Shown here: piece by piece, positions 1-10,160 of the stretch
How positions within the stretch are numbered: the first letter of the stretch is position 1
How the letters are laid out: every line of letters starts with the position of its first letter
Source of the DNA: Charina bottae
Taxonomy: Eukaryota; Chordata; Lepidosauria; Squamata; Charinaidae
Reading direction: 5' to 3'
DNA: 64,000 nt
Assembly: GCA_023362775.1 (NCBI GenBank)
Contig: JALMGJ010000008.1
Coordinates: forward strand, 21,578,501 to 21,642,500
Made by a program: the position numbers and the translations under genes
The notes under the pieces: model-generated
Seen by the model: only the letters and a program-made list of their open reading frames with translations
Database searches by the model: none
Told to the model about the DNA's origin: nothing

Positions 1-1836
1 ACAAAAAGGAAGATAAATAGTGATTATACAGTACAGTGGAGAAAAAACCCCCTAAATATATTATGATTAATATAAGCTAAAAGTAACAACAATAACTCTA
101 ACAGAAAAAAGATCCATATAATAAGTATAAATATCAAGACCAATAGGCTGCATGCAGTGTCATCATCTTATTTTTAGAATACTTCAAAAATAAGTGCCAC
201 ACTCATACCCTGAATCCATTCCTTAAAATGAGGAAAATTATTTCCTTTCCAATTATATAAAATAATCCTCTTTGGGGTATCTAAGGCTCAACGGATCCAA
301 AGTTCTTCATGCGATGACAAATTCCATGTTTTAGGAATATAATTCAACATTATACGGAGAACCTTAACTATAATATTTCTACGAGGCATTTGAAAACCTG
401 TCTGTCACATCAGTGTCTTTGCCTGTCTCTGCAGTGAGTTACGGGAGGCTCTAGGTAGAGACAGCAATATATGTGAGAACTTATAATTCAGTTGGAAATC
501 GGAATTAAAATTCATGGGCCAGTTTATACTCTACTGTGTGACATGAAGCAATGCTTCACTGTCTAGTGACCTGGAAGTATAACAATAAAAAAGAGAACGT
601 GTTGCATGATTGGAAACATCTTTGCATATCATAACAGGTCATAATTGACAATGACAATTTTGCATCATCTTTTATTTACTTCTCCATCCTATACATTTAT
701 AGGATAAAGTACAACAAGGATGCTTAATCTTTCATGTGAAGTATTAAAGGGGAAAATGTCTTATCTGGTAACACTAAAAAGGAACCCACTTACCTAATAC
801 TTCCCTCTCACATGTGCTATGGAAAATTGTGTACATGGTATAAAACCATCTAATGGTTTTCAGCAATTTTATAGTTAAATGTTATCTAAGCAATAAGATA
901 ACCACCAAACTTTTTGACAAACTTTTTAAAAGAGCTTTTTATTCCTATTTCAAAATGAAGAAGCAGAGTAAAGGAAACTTCTTTCTGTGCTTCCCTTTGA
1001 AGATCTGAGGGTTTATCTATTTCCATCAATCACAGTGGTGCATTGTTACTCAAGTGGAAGCTGATTTAAAAATCAAAATCCATATTACAACAATACCTTT
1101 ACAGGCTAACTCAGTGTCACACAAGACAGAGAGCTAGCTTTGTTAATACAGTTGTTCAGTTTCTCTTGAGTTCTGCTTCTCAAATATTAAGAAAGTTGTT
1201 GCTTTGCCTAAAGATAGAATCAAGTTTAATAAATGGGTTCTATATTTTTCAAAGTGTGACATCAACCACATTGGCTTGTTTCTGCATCTCAATAGTATGC
1301 GGTAGAATCATAGTTTAATTTATATTTCTTCTGTGTATGATAGAACCCATGTAGACAGAGTCTGTTGCCTATGCTCACATTTAATCTAAGATTATAACTA
1401 ATTCAGGCATGGATTGAATGCTTTTTGTCATTTCCAGCTTAAGGAAATTATCTTGGATTCTATGCAGAATTCCTACACTGACTTCAGTTATGTGAAGTGA
1501 CCAACGAATATGTATGAGAAAAATGGGAGTTGAAGCAGGTGAGAGAGATTCTGTTAACTTAAAATCAGTTTCCTATTTCTCCACCATTCTTGACAGCAAC
1601 ACATCTAGCCTTAAGACAACTTTTTCTGTTTGTAAATTCTGAAGCATCTGTGGCTTCACCCTGTGAGGATTTATCATCCAAACATTGGCTGTTTCTCTGG
1701 GAGGCCTGAATTTAAGAATTGAGTGGATTGCCAGTACACTATCTGCGTTGTAAGATTAGATCCAGTTTTTGTCACCTTGGGAGTGCTTGCTGTTGTAAGG
1801 GCAAGCCTCTGTGCTCTCATATGCATTGACCATGGC
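1..1836. other. Unannotated AT-rich sequence
   Basis: No reading frame, RNA gene or recognisable repeat could be supported in this stretch. It may be intron or intergenic sequence; nothing here distinguishes the two. Confidence 0.5.
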
Positions 1837-1846
1837 TAATTAAAAC

Positions 1847-2032
1847 GTTGGAGTCCATGGTGCTCTCTGAGCCTTGTTGTTTTTTTGCAGACGTTTCATT
1901 GCCAGGCTAGGCAACATCTTCAGTGCGAAGATTCATTGCCTAGCCTGGCAATGAAACGTCTGCAAGGAAACAACAAGGCCCAGAGAGCACCATGGACTCC
2001 ACAGTTCAACCCTGAGCTACAAATATTCTCTT
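1847..2032. mobile_element. Fold-back Penelope-like element (PLE) insertion
   Basis: A near-perfect inverted repeat of roughly 70 bp per arm meets near 1924. The right arm contains GGCAATGAAACGTCTGCAAG, and its reverse complement forms the left arm. The 10-bp direct repeat taattaaaac flanks the unit (1837-1846 and 2033-2042), so it behaves as one insertion. The arm sequence resembles terminal sequence of squamate Penelope-like elements, which are known to carry small hammerhead ribozymes. On the minus strand, 1923 down to 1890 reads CTGAAGA, a 6-bp hairpin, then GAAACGTC, which is the hammerhead core order. The PLE assignment comes from recalled family sequence and is not certain; a palindromic MITE is the alternative. 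Confidence 0.55.
1890..1923 (-). ncRNA. Hammerhead-ribozyme-like core in PLE arm
   Basis: Read on the minus strand, this segment has CTGAAGA (1917-1923), a stem GTTGCC/GGCAAT with loop TAGCCT, and GAAAC followed by GTC (1890-1897). This is the conserved order CUGANGA, helix II, GAAA, UH of a minimal type I hammerhead. One U beside helix II is unpaired. Helix I was not resolved, so activity is an inference only. Confidence 0.35.
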
Positions 2033-2042
2033 TAATTAAAAC

Positions 2043-2444
2043 TTGTCTGAGGGTGGGGAGTTTGGCTTGCTGGATTTAGATTGTATTGAATGCATCATTA
2101 GTCAAGGAGTGATAGTTACTGCTTTTAAAGAAACAGTTGTGCATCTCCTCTTGAAGAAACCTGCTTTGAACCCAAAATTGGTGAATAACAATTGTCTTTT
2201 TGGTCATAACCTTGGGCAAGATACTTGACAATGGCAGTCCAACTCCAGTTGCTCAAACTGTTGTTTTTAAAAACCTATATAATTATGAGTTCATAATAAT
2301 TCAGTATCTGGTTTAGGAACTGAATCAGACTCAGTTACTTTGATAAATGAGTTTTACTAGGAGAGGAATATGGGTAATTCAATCCTGTTCCTTTCCCCCA
2401 TCTATTGGTGGTTTTTGTTATGATTGACCATAGTATCTGACCAT
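2043..2444. other. Unannotated sequence
   Basis: This stretch lies between the fold-back insertion and the LTR. I see no supported gene or repeat. Two small overlapping frames at 1885-2228 are partly made of the palindrome and look fortuitous. Confidence 0.5.
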
Positions 2445-2449
2445 GAGGG

Positions 2450-2819
2450 TGTCAGAGTTCGGCAGACCTCTGCCATTCAAACAGGCAGGGAGGGGGAGCA
2501 AGGGCGATGAGAAACTGACAAGGAAAGACAATAGCAAGGAAGGGAGAATTGCCAGGAGCGAGGTGCGAAGTGGAATTCAACATCTCCGGGAAGGACTGTC
2601 TGAGCACCCATGAACCTGCAGGCTACACGTGTTGACAACCATGGACACTGGGGAGGGGATGGTTAAATACACTGTACCCTGCCATGCTTAGTCATTCAAG
2701 TCTTTGTTCGTGTTAAGCCTACATGCACCAAAGTAAATCCTTTGCTACTTAGAAAATCTCGTGTCTGTGATTTACTGGAGAGAGGGGATCGTTTGGGCAT
2801 CGTAGAGGAGCACCTTACA
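2450..2819. mobile_element. Solo LTR (370 bp)
   Basis: The unit begins TGTCAGAGTTCGG and ends CACCTTACA, giving the canonical TG...CA termini. It is flanked by a perfect 5-bp duplication gaggg (2445-2449 and 2820-2824). No primer-binding site, gag or pol sequence adjoins it, so it is best read as a solo LTR left by recombination between the two LTRs of a retroelement. No AATAAA signal is obvious, so orientation is left open. The family (Ty3/gypsy or endogenous retrovirus) cannot be told from the LTR alone. Confidence 0.75.
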
Positions 2820-2824
2820 GAGGG

Positions 2825-4450
2825 ATGGTTAGTGGACATTATTCTACAATTTTTCTACTCCTCCTGCTCTGTGGATCATAACACATAATATTGAGTATAA
2901 ATATTTGGCATTAGTAAATCACAAAGTATCATCTTGCCCCAGTGCTATTTAATATCTATATAAAACCAGTAACGTAATCATCTGATGATTTGAAAGATGG
3001 TATCATCAGTATTCTACAAGATGTTAATTTTTATTTTTGAATCAAGAAAGACTGTTCATGTGCATAGTTCAATGATGGAAGGCATGGAGGACAATAACTG
3101 AATCAGAATCCCCTGGAAAGATGGAGAGGTCCTAGGGAGGAATGTCTCCTGGATTTGGAAAATAAGTAACTTATGGACTGGGTAAGTTTTTGAAGGAACA
3201 GGAATATAGTGTGTTCCCTTGGAGTGGAGGGAAGAGACAATGAGGACAATCTGGGATTTGAATACTCAGAACCAAGTCTTCACTCATTTAGATATGCTCA
3301 ACTACTACAATCATGTTATGTTTGTTGTATTTTATATTTCATCGAATACATGTTAATATGGACTAATGCCATATTAACAATTGCAATCTTGCAGGACAAG
3401 TGTTGTAGAAATATTTAAATAAATAACTTTTCATTTGATTGTAGCATCATCTATCCAGTAATCTGCACCTTCTCCAGCTGTCTACATTGCAGGTAAATCC
3501 CCAGGAAAAAACTCATGAGGCTTTTTTAGATGAAAACACATAAGCAGCCAAAGAGGCTTGCAAAGTGATGGAATGATGGGGACATATATAACAGAAAAAC
3601 AAACAAAACCCCAACAATAACAGCAGCATCTGCCACCTCACAATTGAGTAAGCTAAAAGAATGTCATCCATTAATTTGAAAGACAAAAGATGCTAATGGC
3701 TTGTCTTCCTTTTCCTGATCTCTTAGAGTTCTATCCAGATCAGAGTCTGTAGAGTTGACATCAGAATGCAGTTGCTTTTAATGGCAAACTACTATGCTAC
3801 ATCCAGTACACACCTCTGAAGCAGATATACAGGGCAGACTGATGAGGAGGGCTATTAAGAATCAATTCTGCTGACAGGATGACATCCTCCAGCAGAATTC
3901 AATCAAGCTTTTATATATGTTATTGAGCAAAGATATTTGCCTTTTCTTTGGAACAGCCATTCAGCTTTTATCACTCAGAAAATAATGGCAGAAGTTCATG
4001 TGTGGTTTGAGTGTTAAAGTGAACAATAGTTTTAATGAACTGGGGAGTGGAAGATGGCATTTGTAGGACTAAAAGCTTTTGTGAGTGGGAATAGCATTTT
4101 AATTACAGCAATGTCTAGAAGTCCTTTTGTTTTAAAGAAAAGCCTCACAGTTTGCACAGAGACAACACAAAACAGATTGGAATACTCAGAGATAAAGTAA
4201 ATGGTGTATGAGAATCATCTGTTGTCTGCGGGCTGCACTTGACAGCAATTCAGTTTGCTTACAATCTTGACAGGCATCTCCCTCCCTGATGGCGAAGCTA
4301 ACGTGCCTCAGCCATAGCATAGAATGATAAAATTTCCCTCTTCTGTCAGGAAAGTTTCTATGATGTGTTGCCTCACACCTGCATTATGTCTCATTACAAG
4401 CCACTCTGCTTATATAAATTGGACTTGATCAGCCTCATTGGAGAAAAATG
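2825..4450. other. Unannotated sequence
   Basis: Only short frames occur here, for example 3209-3418, with no recognisable protein. No tandem or dispersed repeat was identified. Intron or intergenic DNA is likely. Confidence 0.5.
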
Positions 4451-4510
4451 CCCTCCGTGGGAGGAGATGGGCGGTGACAAATCTAATAAATAAAAATAAA
4501 TCAATAAAAA
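4451..4510 (+). repeat. L2-like LINE 3' tail
   Basis: The sequence reads ggaggagatgggcggtgac and then AAAT-type repeats. The same ending recurs at 7745-7852, 51325-51393, 51665-51760 and 53225-53283. It matches the usual 3' end of squamate L2/CR1-like LINEs. Confidence 0.5.
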
Positions 4511-4515
4511 GACCA

Positions 4516-5245
4516 AGGAAAATCAAAGGGCTTGCCTTCAAGTACCTAGGAATAGTCTTTAATATCTAGGTCTACTAAGATGTTGGTAGACCAGATGACC
4601 TTGACTGCCCCAAAGACCAGGACAATTATCTGGAGATTCTTTTATGGGAAGGGAAACAAGATTGCCAGAGTTGTGCTGAGCTGTTTATGGCCAAAGTACT
4701 GGCCCCATTCCTTCATGGATATCAGTTATATGAAGTTGAACCACCTTATTAAAGCATGTACAATCCACATTTTCAAAACCAGGTTTATAAGCAGCAAGAT
4801 GTATACCTCATGCTATACTTTGGCTGGAGATGGGGATGCTGAAGGTTGAGGAGTAGTGTGGCTTTCCATGCTCAAATATTGTCTGAAGTCAAAACTTTAT
4901 CCTTTGGGTCTAGCCCCATCTTTAGATGATCAAACATAGAGAACATGGTTCAGGATCAGTCAAAACCATTGGACACATTTTTTATATTGGTCCTAGATAC
5001 CTAGAGGCTTATTATGCTTCCCCCTTTTAAGCAAACAAGAACTCTGATACCAGCTAAGCAAATGTATTCTAAAGCAAGCTCTCTTTTTGTTGTAAATGGA
5101 ATATGAAATGTTATTGTGCCTTTAAGTTGTCATTTTTGTCATACATAAAGATGTATGAAAGCTGGCTTCAGATCGTTACAGATACTGTGTGGGATGCAAC
5201 TTATCATGCTGAATTTATTAAAATCTGTTTTTTCCCCCCAGATCC
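4516..5245 (+). pseudogene. Decayed LINE reverse-transcriptase C-terminal region, clade unassigned
   Basis: One frame starting with AFKYLGIVF runs for about 240 codons with only scattered stops, which is far fewer than expected by chance in AT-rich DNA. It includes LFMAKVLAPFLHGYQL, resembling the region after the RT domain in non-LTR retrotransposons, where KYLG marks the end of the palm/thumb. No catalytic YADD box is present in this piece. It is not the L1 or L2 type seen elsewhere in the window, and it may be related to the fragment at 6775-7100. The clade is not identified. Confidence 0.4.
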
Positions 5246-5289
5246 AGGATATTTGTTTGACTATTCTTAGTTTCCCTTAAAATGAAACC

Positions 5290-5503
5290 TGCTTTTGTTA
5301 AAACAGAAATATTTTGAAAAAGGCAACAAGTCAGATAAATTGCTAGCTTCTCAAATTCATAAGGAACAAGGTAAAAGAACTATTACTTGTATTTGGGATG
5401 GAAGTAGGCATGTTTCCATAAGGGAGATGATGGAGCAATTTGATAAATATTACTCAAGATTATATAGTAAACAAACATCTGATCCAGAAAAGATTGAAGC
5501 ATA
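5290..5503 (+). pseudogene. Old L1 ORF2 fragment, piece 1
   Basis: The translation KQKYFEKGNKSDKLLASQI...DKYYSRLYSKQ aligns with residues around 358-417 of the better-preserved L1 ORF2 at 15577 (KQKYFEHANK...YYSKLYKKQ). This is the linker between endonuclease and reverse transcriptase. It stops at the Tigger-like insertion and resumes after it, so it is part of a single ancient L1 copy running to about 8700. Confidence 0.75.
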
Positions 5504-6366
5504 CAAGTAGTCCTCGAGTTGCGACGGCAATTGGGACTGAAATTTCGGTTGCTAAGTGATGCGGTCATAAAGCATGATGTCACATGACGGCATCACTTAG
5601 CAACAACAATCCCGGCACTCCCCATTGCTGCTGTTAAGTGAAGATTGTGGGTCATTAAGCGAGCACCTCCTCGCAACTTCCTGCTGGCTGACCAAAGTCA
5701 GTGGGGAAGCCGGCAGGAAGTTGCAAGTGCCAGGCAGCTTGCAAGCAGGCCGGCAGGCAGGTGAGTGGCTGCTGCCGGGTGGAGAGGGAGTGGGGGGGTG
5801 CGCGGGTGGCCGGGGCTGCACAGCACGAGCATGATGGGGCTTGGGGTGGCTGCTGCTAGGTGGGGGAGGGTGTGCAAGTGACGGGGGATGGTGTGCGAGT
5901 GGCAGGGGAGGTGTGGCGCAAGGGCAGTGAGGCTCAGGGATGGTGCGCGATGGTGCATGGGTGGCAGGGGAGGCATGGTCTGAGCGCAGTGGGTCTTAGG
6001 GAAGGCGTGTGAGGGTGTCCGGGTGGTGGGGGAGGCATGGCACAAGCTCAGCGAGGCTCAGGGATGATGCACAAGTGTGTGCGAGTGGCTGGGGAGGGTG
6101 CACAAGTGGTGGGGAAGCTGTGGAATGAGCACAGTGAAGCTTGCGGAGGGTGTGTGAGTGTGTGTGGGTGGCCGGTGAGGCCCAGCGCGGCGTGAGTGCA
6201 GATGGGCTTTGGGAGGGTGCACGCATGGGGGACACTTACTCGAGTAAGTTGCGACCTTCCCTGCCAGCTTCCCCATTTACATCAAGGACCGGTTGTAACC
6301 ACCACTCGTTCAGTGCCATCATAATTTCATACGGTTGCTGAACGAGTGGTTGTTAAGGACTACCTG
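5504..6366. mobile_element. Tigger-like (Tc1/mariner) nonautonomous transposon with GC-rich core
   Basis: The left end CAAGTAGTCCTCGAG and the reverse-complemented right end CAGGTAGTCCTTAAC form terminal inverted repeats. TA dinucleotides flank both ends (5502-5503 and 6367-6368), as expected for Tc1/mariner targets. A relative with the same termini lies at 58290-58609. The 863-bp unit has no transposase frame. Its middle has filled with a G-rich minisatellite. Long frames on both strands between 5597 and 6341 are products of that repeat and are not genes. It splits an older L1 copy. Confidence 0.7.
5899..6146. repeat. 62-bp-period GC-rich minisatellite
   Basis: The block starting gtggcaggggagg (or gtggtgggggagg, gtggctggggagg) recurs at 5899, 5961, 6023 and 6085, exactly 62 bp apart. 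Diverged relatives occur at about 5846 and 6168. The array is strongly purine-skewed and lies wholly inside the Tigger-like element. Confidence 0.75.
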
Positions 6367-6368
6367 TA

Positions 6369-6774
6369 TTTGAAAAAAATTACAAAATGTACATGTCAAC
6401 AAAAAGAAGTTTTAATAAACTCATAGGAGAAGATGAAACAATAAGAATAACTCGATAGGTGAATAAAAATGCCAAATCCAGTCTAAACATCTGGCTGACT
6501 GTGCAACCAACCATAATAAATAATTACTGCTACTGAAATTGAAGAAAACTCCAGGACCTGATGGTATTTCTGCAATATACTACAAGACTTTTCTTGGAAT
6601 TTTGGTTAATCCAAAGAAAGATTCAAGAACACCCAGAACTTCCTTCATCATAGAAAGAATCTTTGATCCACAAAGTAGGAAATGATCCAACTTGTCCAGC
6701 ATTGTATAGATCCATTTCATTATTGAATGCAGCCTAAGCTTTGTACAGCAATACTTGCAAAAAGCATGAACGAT
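6369..6774 (+). pseudogene. Old L1 ORF2 fragment, piece 2 (start of RT domain)
   Basis: After the Tigger-like element, the L1 reading resumes with LKKTPGPDGISAIYYKTF. This corresponds to the GPDGLSAAYYK block at residues 466-476 of the 15577 ORF2. It continues to a degraded RPISLLN-like segment and LAKSMNDL. Many stops and frameshifts show an old, inactive copy. Confidence 0.7.
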
Positions 6775-7100
6775 TTGATTTTGAAGTCAACTGTGCACTA
6801 TGCTTAAGAACTCCACACCTGGCAATTGCAAGTCACTAATTAGTTATAAGAAACAAATGAAAACAACTCTGGGGGCAGATGCTACTCTAAAGTTCATTTC
6901 TAGCCCTGTTCTAATAGAAAAGGAGGACTGTATCGTAGTCCCTCCTACTTTTCAACTTCTATGTTAATTTACTGATGAGTCATCTCAATTATTTGGATAT
7001 ACATGCTCCCAAATTCAGTAGGTTGGAAAGCAAATGTTTATTTTACTTTATGCAGATAATGCCATGATAGTATTAATCTACAATTAGCTTCAAGTGAGTT
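6775..7100 (+). mobile_element. LINE fragment inserted into old L1, with 17-bp direct repeat
   Basis: The 17-bp sequence caaaaagcatgaacgat occurs at both 6758-6774 and 7101-7117, and the L1 coding order is continuous only if the 326 bp between them are removed. The insert itself carries a reverse-transcriptase palm motif, LLYADNAMIV, preceded by a QGC..P.LF-like stretch (DCIVVPPTFQLL). It is therefore a piece of another LINE. It lacks a recognisable 3' tail, which is odd for target-primed insertion. Confidence 0.5.
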
Positions 7101-7744
7101 CAAAAAGCATGAACGATCTTTTAAGATTTGTTCCATGGGAGACAAGATCATATATATTTTGAATGTTATCGATACTATAAATTTCAAAAACCCAAGAAGG
7201 AGGCTATATGTTTCTTGATGCAGAAAAACGTATGATAATTTGTTATGGTCTTTCATGCTTACAGTTCTGAACAAGATTCATTATGGCTCCAACTTTTTCA
7301 CATGGATACAAAGTATTTATAAAGAGCAAAAAGCCAAGATAATAGTAAGCAGGATTTTTTTTATCACACAAAAATGAATCGTAATAAAGGGGAAAAGACA
7401 GGATTGTTCCTTTCCTCATTCTCATTGGCATTAATGCTACTGGCAAAGAAAATATGTCAAGAAGACAAAATGTCAGGATTAAATTAACACTTCAAGAACA
7501 TACCCTGAAATTATGTACTGATGATGTTGTACTGTACTCAGCCAAAGAACTCTTTAGGATTAATAATGAAATACATACAGCAGTATGGTTTGGTGTCAAG
7601 TTATTGGATTAATAAGGATAAAACTCAAATGTTGACATGGAACTTAAGAAAGAAAAGCAATACATTTTTTTCAAATGAAAAGGTTCAACATCAATGCCAA
7701 AAAGGTCAAATACCTAGGATATTGTTTATTTGAGTACATTATTT
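7101..7744 (+). pseudogene. Old L1 ORF2 fragment, piece 3 (RT palm)
   Basis: MFLDAEKRYDNLLWSFMLTVLNKIHYGSNFFTWIQSIYK aligns with IFIDAEKAFDNLNWLFMFKV...WIKSIYT of the 13.1-19.6 kb L1. It is followed by a degraded RQGC box and by DDVVLYS, the catalytic Asp-Asp region, then KYLG near 7710. Several frames are needed to follow it. It is interrupted at about 7745 by an L2-like tail. Confidence 0.75.
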
Positions 7745-7852
7745 TATTCTGTTTTAAATTAGTATTTATGCTTGGTTTATTGTAAACTGCCCAGAGTCAC
7801 TCTTTGAGTGAGATGGGCGGTGACTAAATTTGAAGTATAAATAAATAAAAAT
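7745..7852 (+). repeat. L2-like LINE 3' tail inserted in old L1
   Basis: The segment ends tgggcggtgactaaatttg and then ATAAATAAATAA. It contains the ctgcccagagtcactc block typical of squamate L2/CR1-like 3' ends. L1 coding similarity stops before it and resumes after it. The exact edges are uncertain. Confidence 0.5.
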
Positions 7853-7861
7853 GTATTTTAC

Positions 7862-8237
7862 ACATAATTATTCACAGATATGAAAAAATATAACAGCAGT
7901 TATGTAAAATTGACTTAGGAAAAATTGCAGCTATAAAAATGAAGATTCTACCAAGGCTTTAAGTTCTATTTCAAATGATTCCAGTGACAACTAAAAACAA
8001 GGCATTAAGTGACTGGCAAAGGCAAGTAACACATTGTGTACGGTCCAATAAAAGATTGAGGATTAAATTCAAGAGATTACAAGACTAAAAAAAATGCAGT
8101 CTGGCAGCTTCAAATTTCAAATTTTAAGTTTAAGTTGGATCATAAATTGGATTGTAATACCTTATGCCTTGGCTATCTTATTGAGGAAGTAGGACTTCCA
8201 GATGACTGGCAAAAATATCTTTGGACTGATACAAACA
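7862..8237 (+). pseudogene. Old L1 ORF2 fragment, piece 4
   Basis: LGKIAAIKMKILPRL and SDWQRQVTHCVRSNKRLRIKFKRLQD match LGRISAIKMNVLPRI and KQWQRDISKFIWQGKKPRIKYKVLQD of the 17558 ORF segment. This is the region after the RT domain. Stops and frameshifts are frequent. Confidence 0.75.
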
Positions 8238-8245
8238 CAGTAAAC

Positions 8246-8530
8246 CAGAGCTTTCCAAACTTTTCATGTTGGTGACACACTTTTTAGACATGCATCATTT
8301 CGTGACACACTCTTACAGCAGGGCATCATTTCTCGACACACTCTTACAGCAGGGCACAAGGCAGGCACTAGGACCTGCGCAGAATCCTGGCAGGGCAGGT
8401 TTGGAGGCAGCAAGGCACAAGGCAGGCACTGGAACCTGCGTGGAAGCCAGGAGGCAGCAGCAGCCGCGACACACCCAGACACTGCAGCCGACACACCAAC
8501 GTGTCCCGACACACAGTTTGGAAAGCTCTG
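8246..8530. mobile_element. hAT MITE, copy 1 (285 bp)
   Basis: Terminal inverted repeats CAGAGCTTTCCAAACT and AGTTTGGAAAGCTCTG are flanked by a perfect 8-bp duplication cagtaaac (8238-8245 and 8531-8538), diagnostic of the hAT superfamily. No transposase is encoded. The interior contains two copies, 61 bp apart (8347 and 8408), of a unit rich in acaaggcaggcact. It lies within the old L1. Sister copies are at 9304-9613 and 39416-39653. Confidence 0.85.
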
Positions 8531-8538
8531 CAGTAAAC

Positions 8539-8700
8539 AGTTCATAAGTGATTATGTAATAATAAGCAGTGTATTTAAAGATTGGGATAAATATAGAAAA
8601 AAGAATCAGTCCAGACCTATAATCTTTGGCCTCATTATTAAATATTTATTCTCGTGTCTAAAACATTCTATGGGCTCTTACATATGAGGGTTCTGTGCCA
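8539..8700 (+). pseudogene. Old L1 ORF2 fragment, piece 5
   Basis: VFKDWDKYRKKNQSRP after the hAT copy resembles LLRIWNKYKLILCYKRP near the start of the 18293 segment of the intact L1. The similarity fades by about 8700, so the end is approximate. Confidence 0.45.
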
Positions 8701-9274
8701 GTCTGAAAGCAGCTATGAGTCTGTGTTCCTCTGATGTAACCAATATTGGAGACTTGAGCAGATTCATTTCAAGTTCTGCAGTCTAATTAACTCTCCCAAC
8801 ATGGGAGAGTTTTGTGCTTGTTGTGTGTGTGTGGGGGATTGTGCGTGTGTAAAGAAGCACAGAGATAACTTTGGAGAATATGTGCAGCAACCATTAGTAA
8901 AACATGAGCTTAGCCCAGGGAAAACAAGGAAAGTGTGAGAAAAAAATAATAATATTGCCCTGCATTGACTCTCTTTGGTTTGTTGTGGTGGTGGTGGGAA
9001 ACGCTGTCAGGCTTTCAAGAATCTGTTAGTATAACCTATATCAATAAAGTAGAGTATTTACTGTGGTGTATGTTTCCTGACCTGGCCTACCTTGAAGGGC
9101 TGACATAAATCTTGAGTTCTTCAATCTCGACGGCATTTCCCTTCCCTCCCTCTTAAACCAAAGATAGTTAAGCTGGGACAATCTTTAGTTTCTTTCTCAC
9201 ACTTTCTTATTTTCCTGAGCCAAACTCATGTTTTACTAACAATTGCCACATATTTTCTCCAAGGTCATTTTTGT
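8701..9274. other. Unannotated sequence
   Basis: The span contains a short TG-rich patch near 8820-8850. No gene or dispersed repeat could be supported. Confidence 0.45.
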
Positions 9275-9780
9275 ACTGCTCTAGAGTGGTGCAGTGGTTA
9301 AGGCAGAGCTTTCCAAACTTTTCATGTTGGTGACACACTTTTTAGACATGCATCATTTCGTGACACACTCTTACAGCAGGGCACAAGGCAGGCACTAGGA
9401 CCTGCGCAGAATCACAGAAGGTTTGGAGGCAGCAGGGCACAAGGCAGGCACTAGGACCTGTGCAGAATCCTGGCAGGGCAGGTTTGGAGGCAGCCAGGCA
9501 CAAGGCAGGCACTAGGACCTGCGTGGAAGCCAGGAGGCAGCAGCAGCCGCAATAGACCCAGACACTGCAGCCGACACACTAACGTGTCCCGACACACAGT
9601 TTGGAAAGCTCTGGGTTAAGGTGTTAGACTGACACCAGGTTCAATTGCATTGTCAGTCACAGAAGAGGACTTTGAGCCAGTCATTCTCACGCAACCTCAC
9701 AGCAGGGTTGTCTGGGGAAGGGATCAGAAAAATTAAAGATGGTGGCTGAGACTGCATGATTAAAGTCCTACCCCTTTTTT
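9275..9780 (+). mobile_element. tRNA-derived SINE split by a hAT MITE
   Basis: Joining 9275-9303 to 9622 onward gives gtggtgcagtggttaagg followed by tgttagactgacaccaggttcaattgc. This has the spacing of a tRNA-like A box and B box. The body then reads like the SINEs at 35316 and 58072 (gagccagtcattctc...cctcacagcagggttgt). The hAT insertion sits exactly in the A-box region. The SINE is old and diverged. Confidence 0.6.
9304..9613. mobile_element. hAT MITE, copy 2 (310 bp)
   Basis: It has the same termini as copy 1 and a perfect 8-bp duplication ggttaagg (9296-9303 and 9614-9621). Its interior has three tandem units starting cagcagggcacaaggc or a close variant at 9374, 9430 and 9491. Copy 1 has two such units and the 39416 copy has one. 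It has no coding capacity. Confidence 0.87.
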
Positions 9781-9889
9781 AGATGCAATGCATGTAAAAC
9801 AGGAGGCCTTCCATCACATGGTTGTGGCCACCATCTAGACTTTTTGACACCCTGCCTAGTGATTACCACTGCCTCATTAGAGGTGTTGT

Positions 9890-9992
9890 TGTAGGGAAAA
9901 ATAGGAGGAGAGAGCACTATATACACTGCCTTGAGCTCCTGAATGAAATGCAGGATATAAATCTGTGTGTGTATGTGTGTGTGTGTGTGTGG
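9890..9992 (+). repeat. L2-like tail and TG microsatellite
   Basis: The sequence ctatatacactgccttgagc followed by gaaatgcaggatataaat resembles an L2/CR1 3' end. It runs into an imperfect TG repeat (9963-9990). Confidence 0.45.
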
Positions 9993-10070
9993 ACATACAC
10001 ACATTTGTCTTACTCCTCCTGCCAGTTCCTGAACTTCAGGCTCAGGCAAAAGGAGCAGAGATGAAACTGA

Positions 10071-10160
10071 CCCCTTCCCTTCCCTTCCCTTCCCTTCCCT
10101 TCCCTTCCCTTCCCTTCCCTCCCCTCCCCTCCCCTCCCCTCCCCTCCCCTCCCCTCCCCT
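10071..10160. repeat. CCCTT/CCCCT pentanucleotide microsatellite
   Basis: About nine TTCCC units pass into about nine CTCCC units, forming a 90-bp pure pyrimidine tract on the plus strand. The 157-codon minus-strand frame and the 114-codon plus-strand frame across it are products of the repeat. Such a homopurine/homopyrimidine tract could adopt triplex DNA, which is inference only. Confidence 0.9.

Noticed and set aside
5597..6341. Cluster of overlapping Pro/Ser/His-rich frames on the minus strand
   Set aside because: They coincide with the 62-bp GC-rich minisatellite inside a Tigger-like element and occur in several frames at once, which is typical of tandem repeats without stops.
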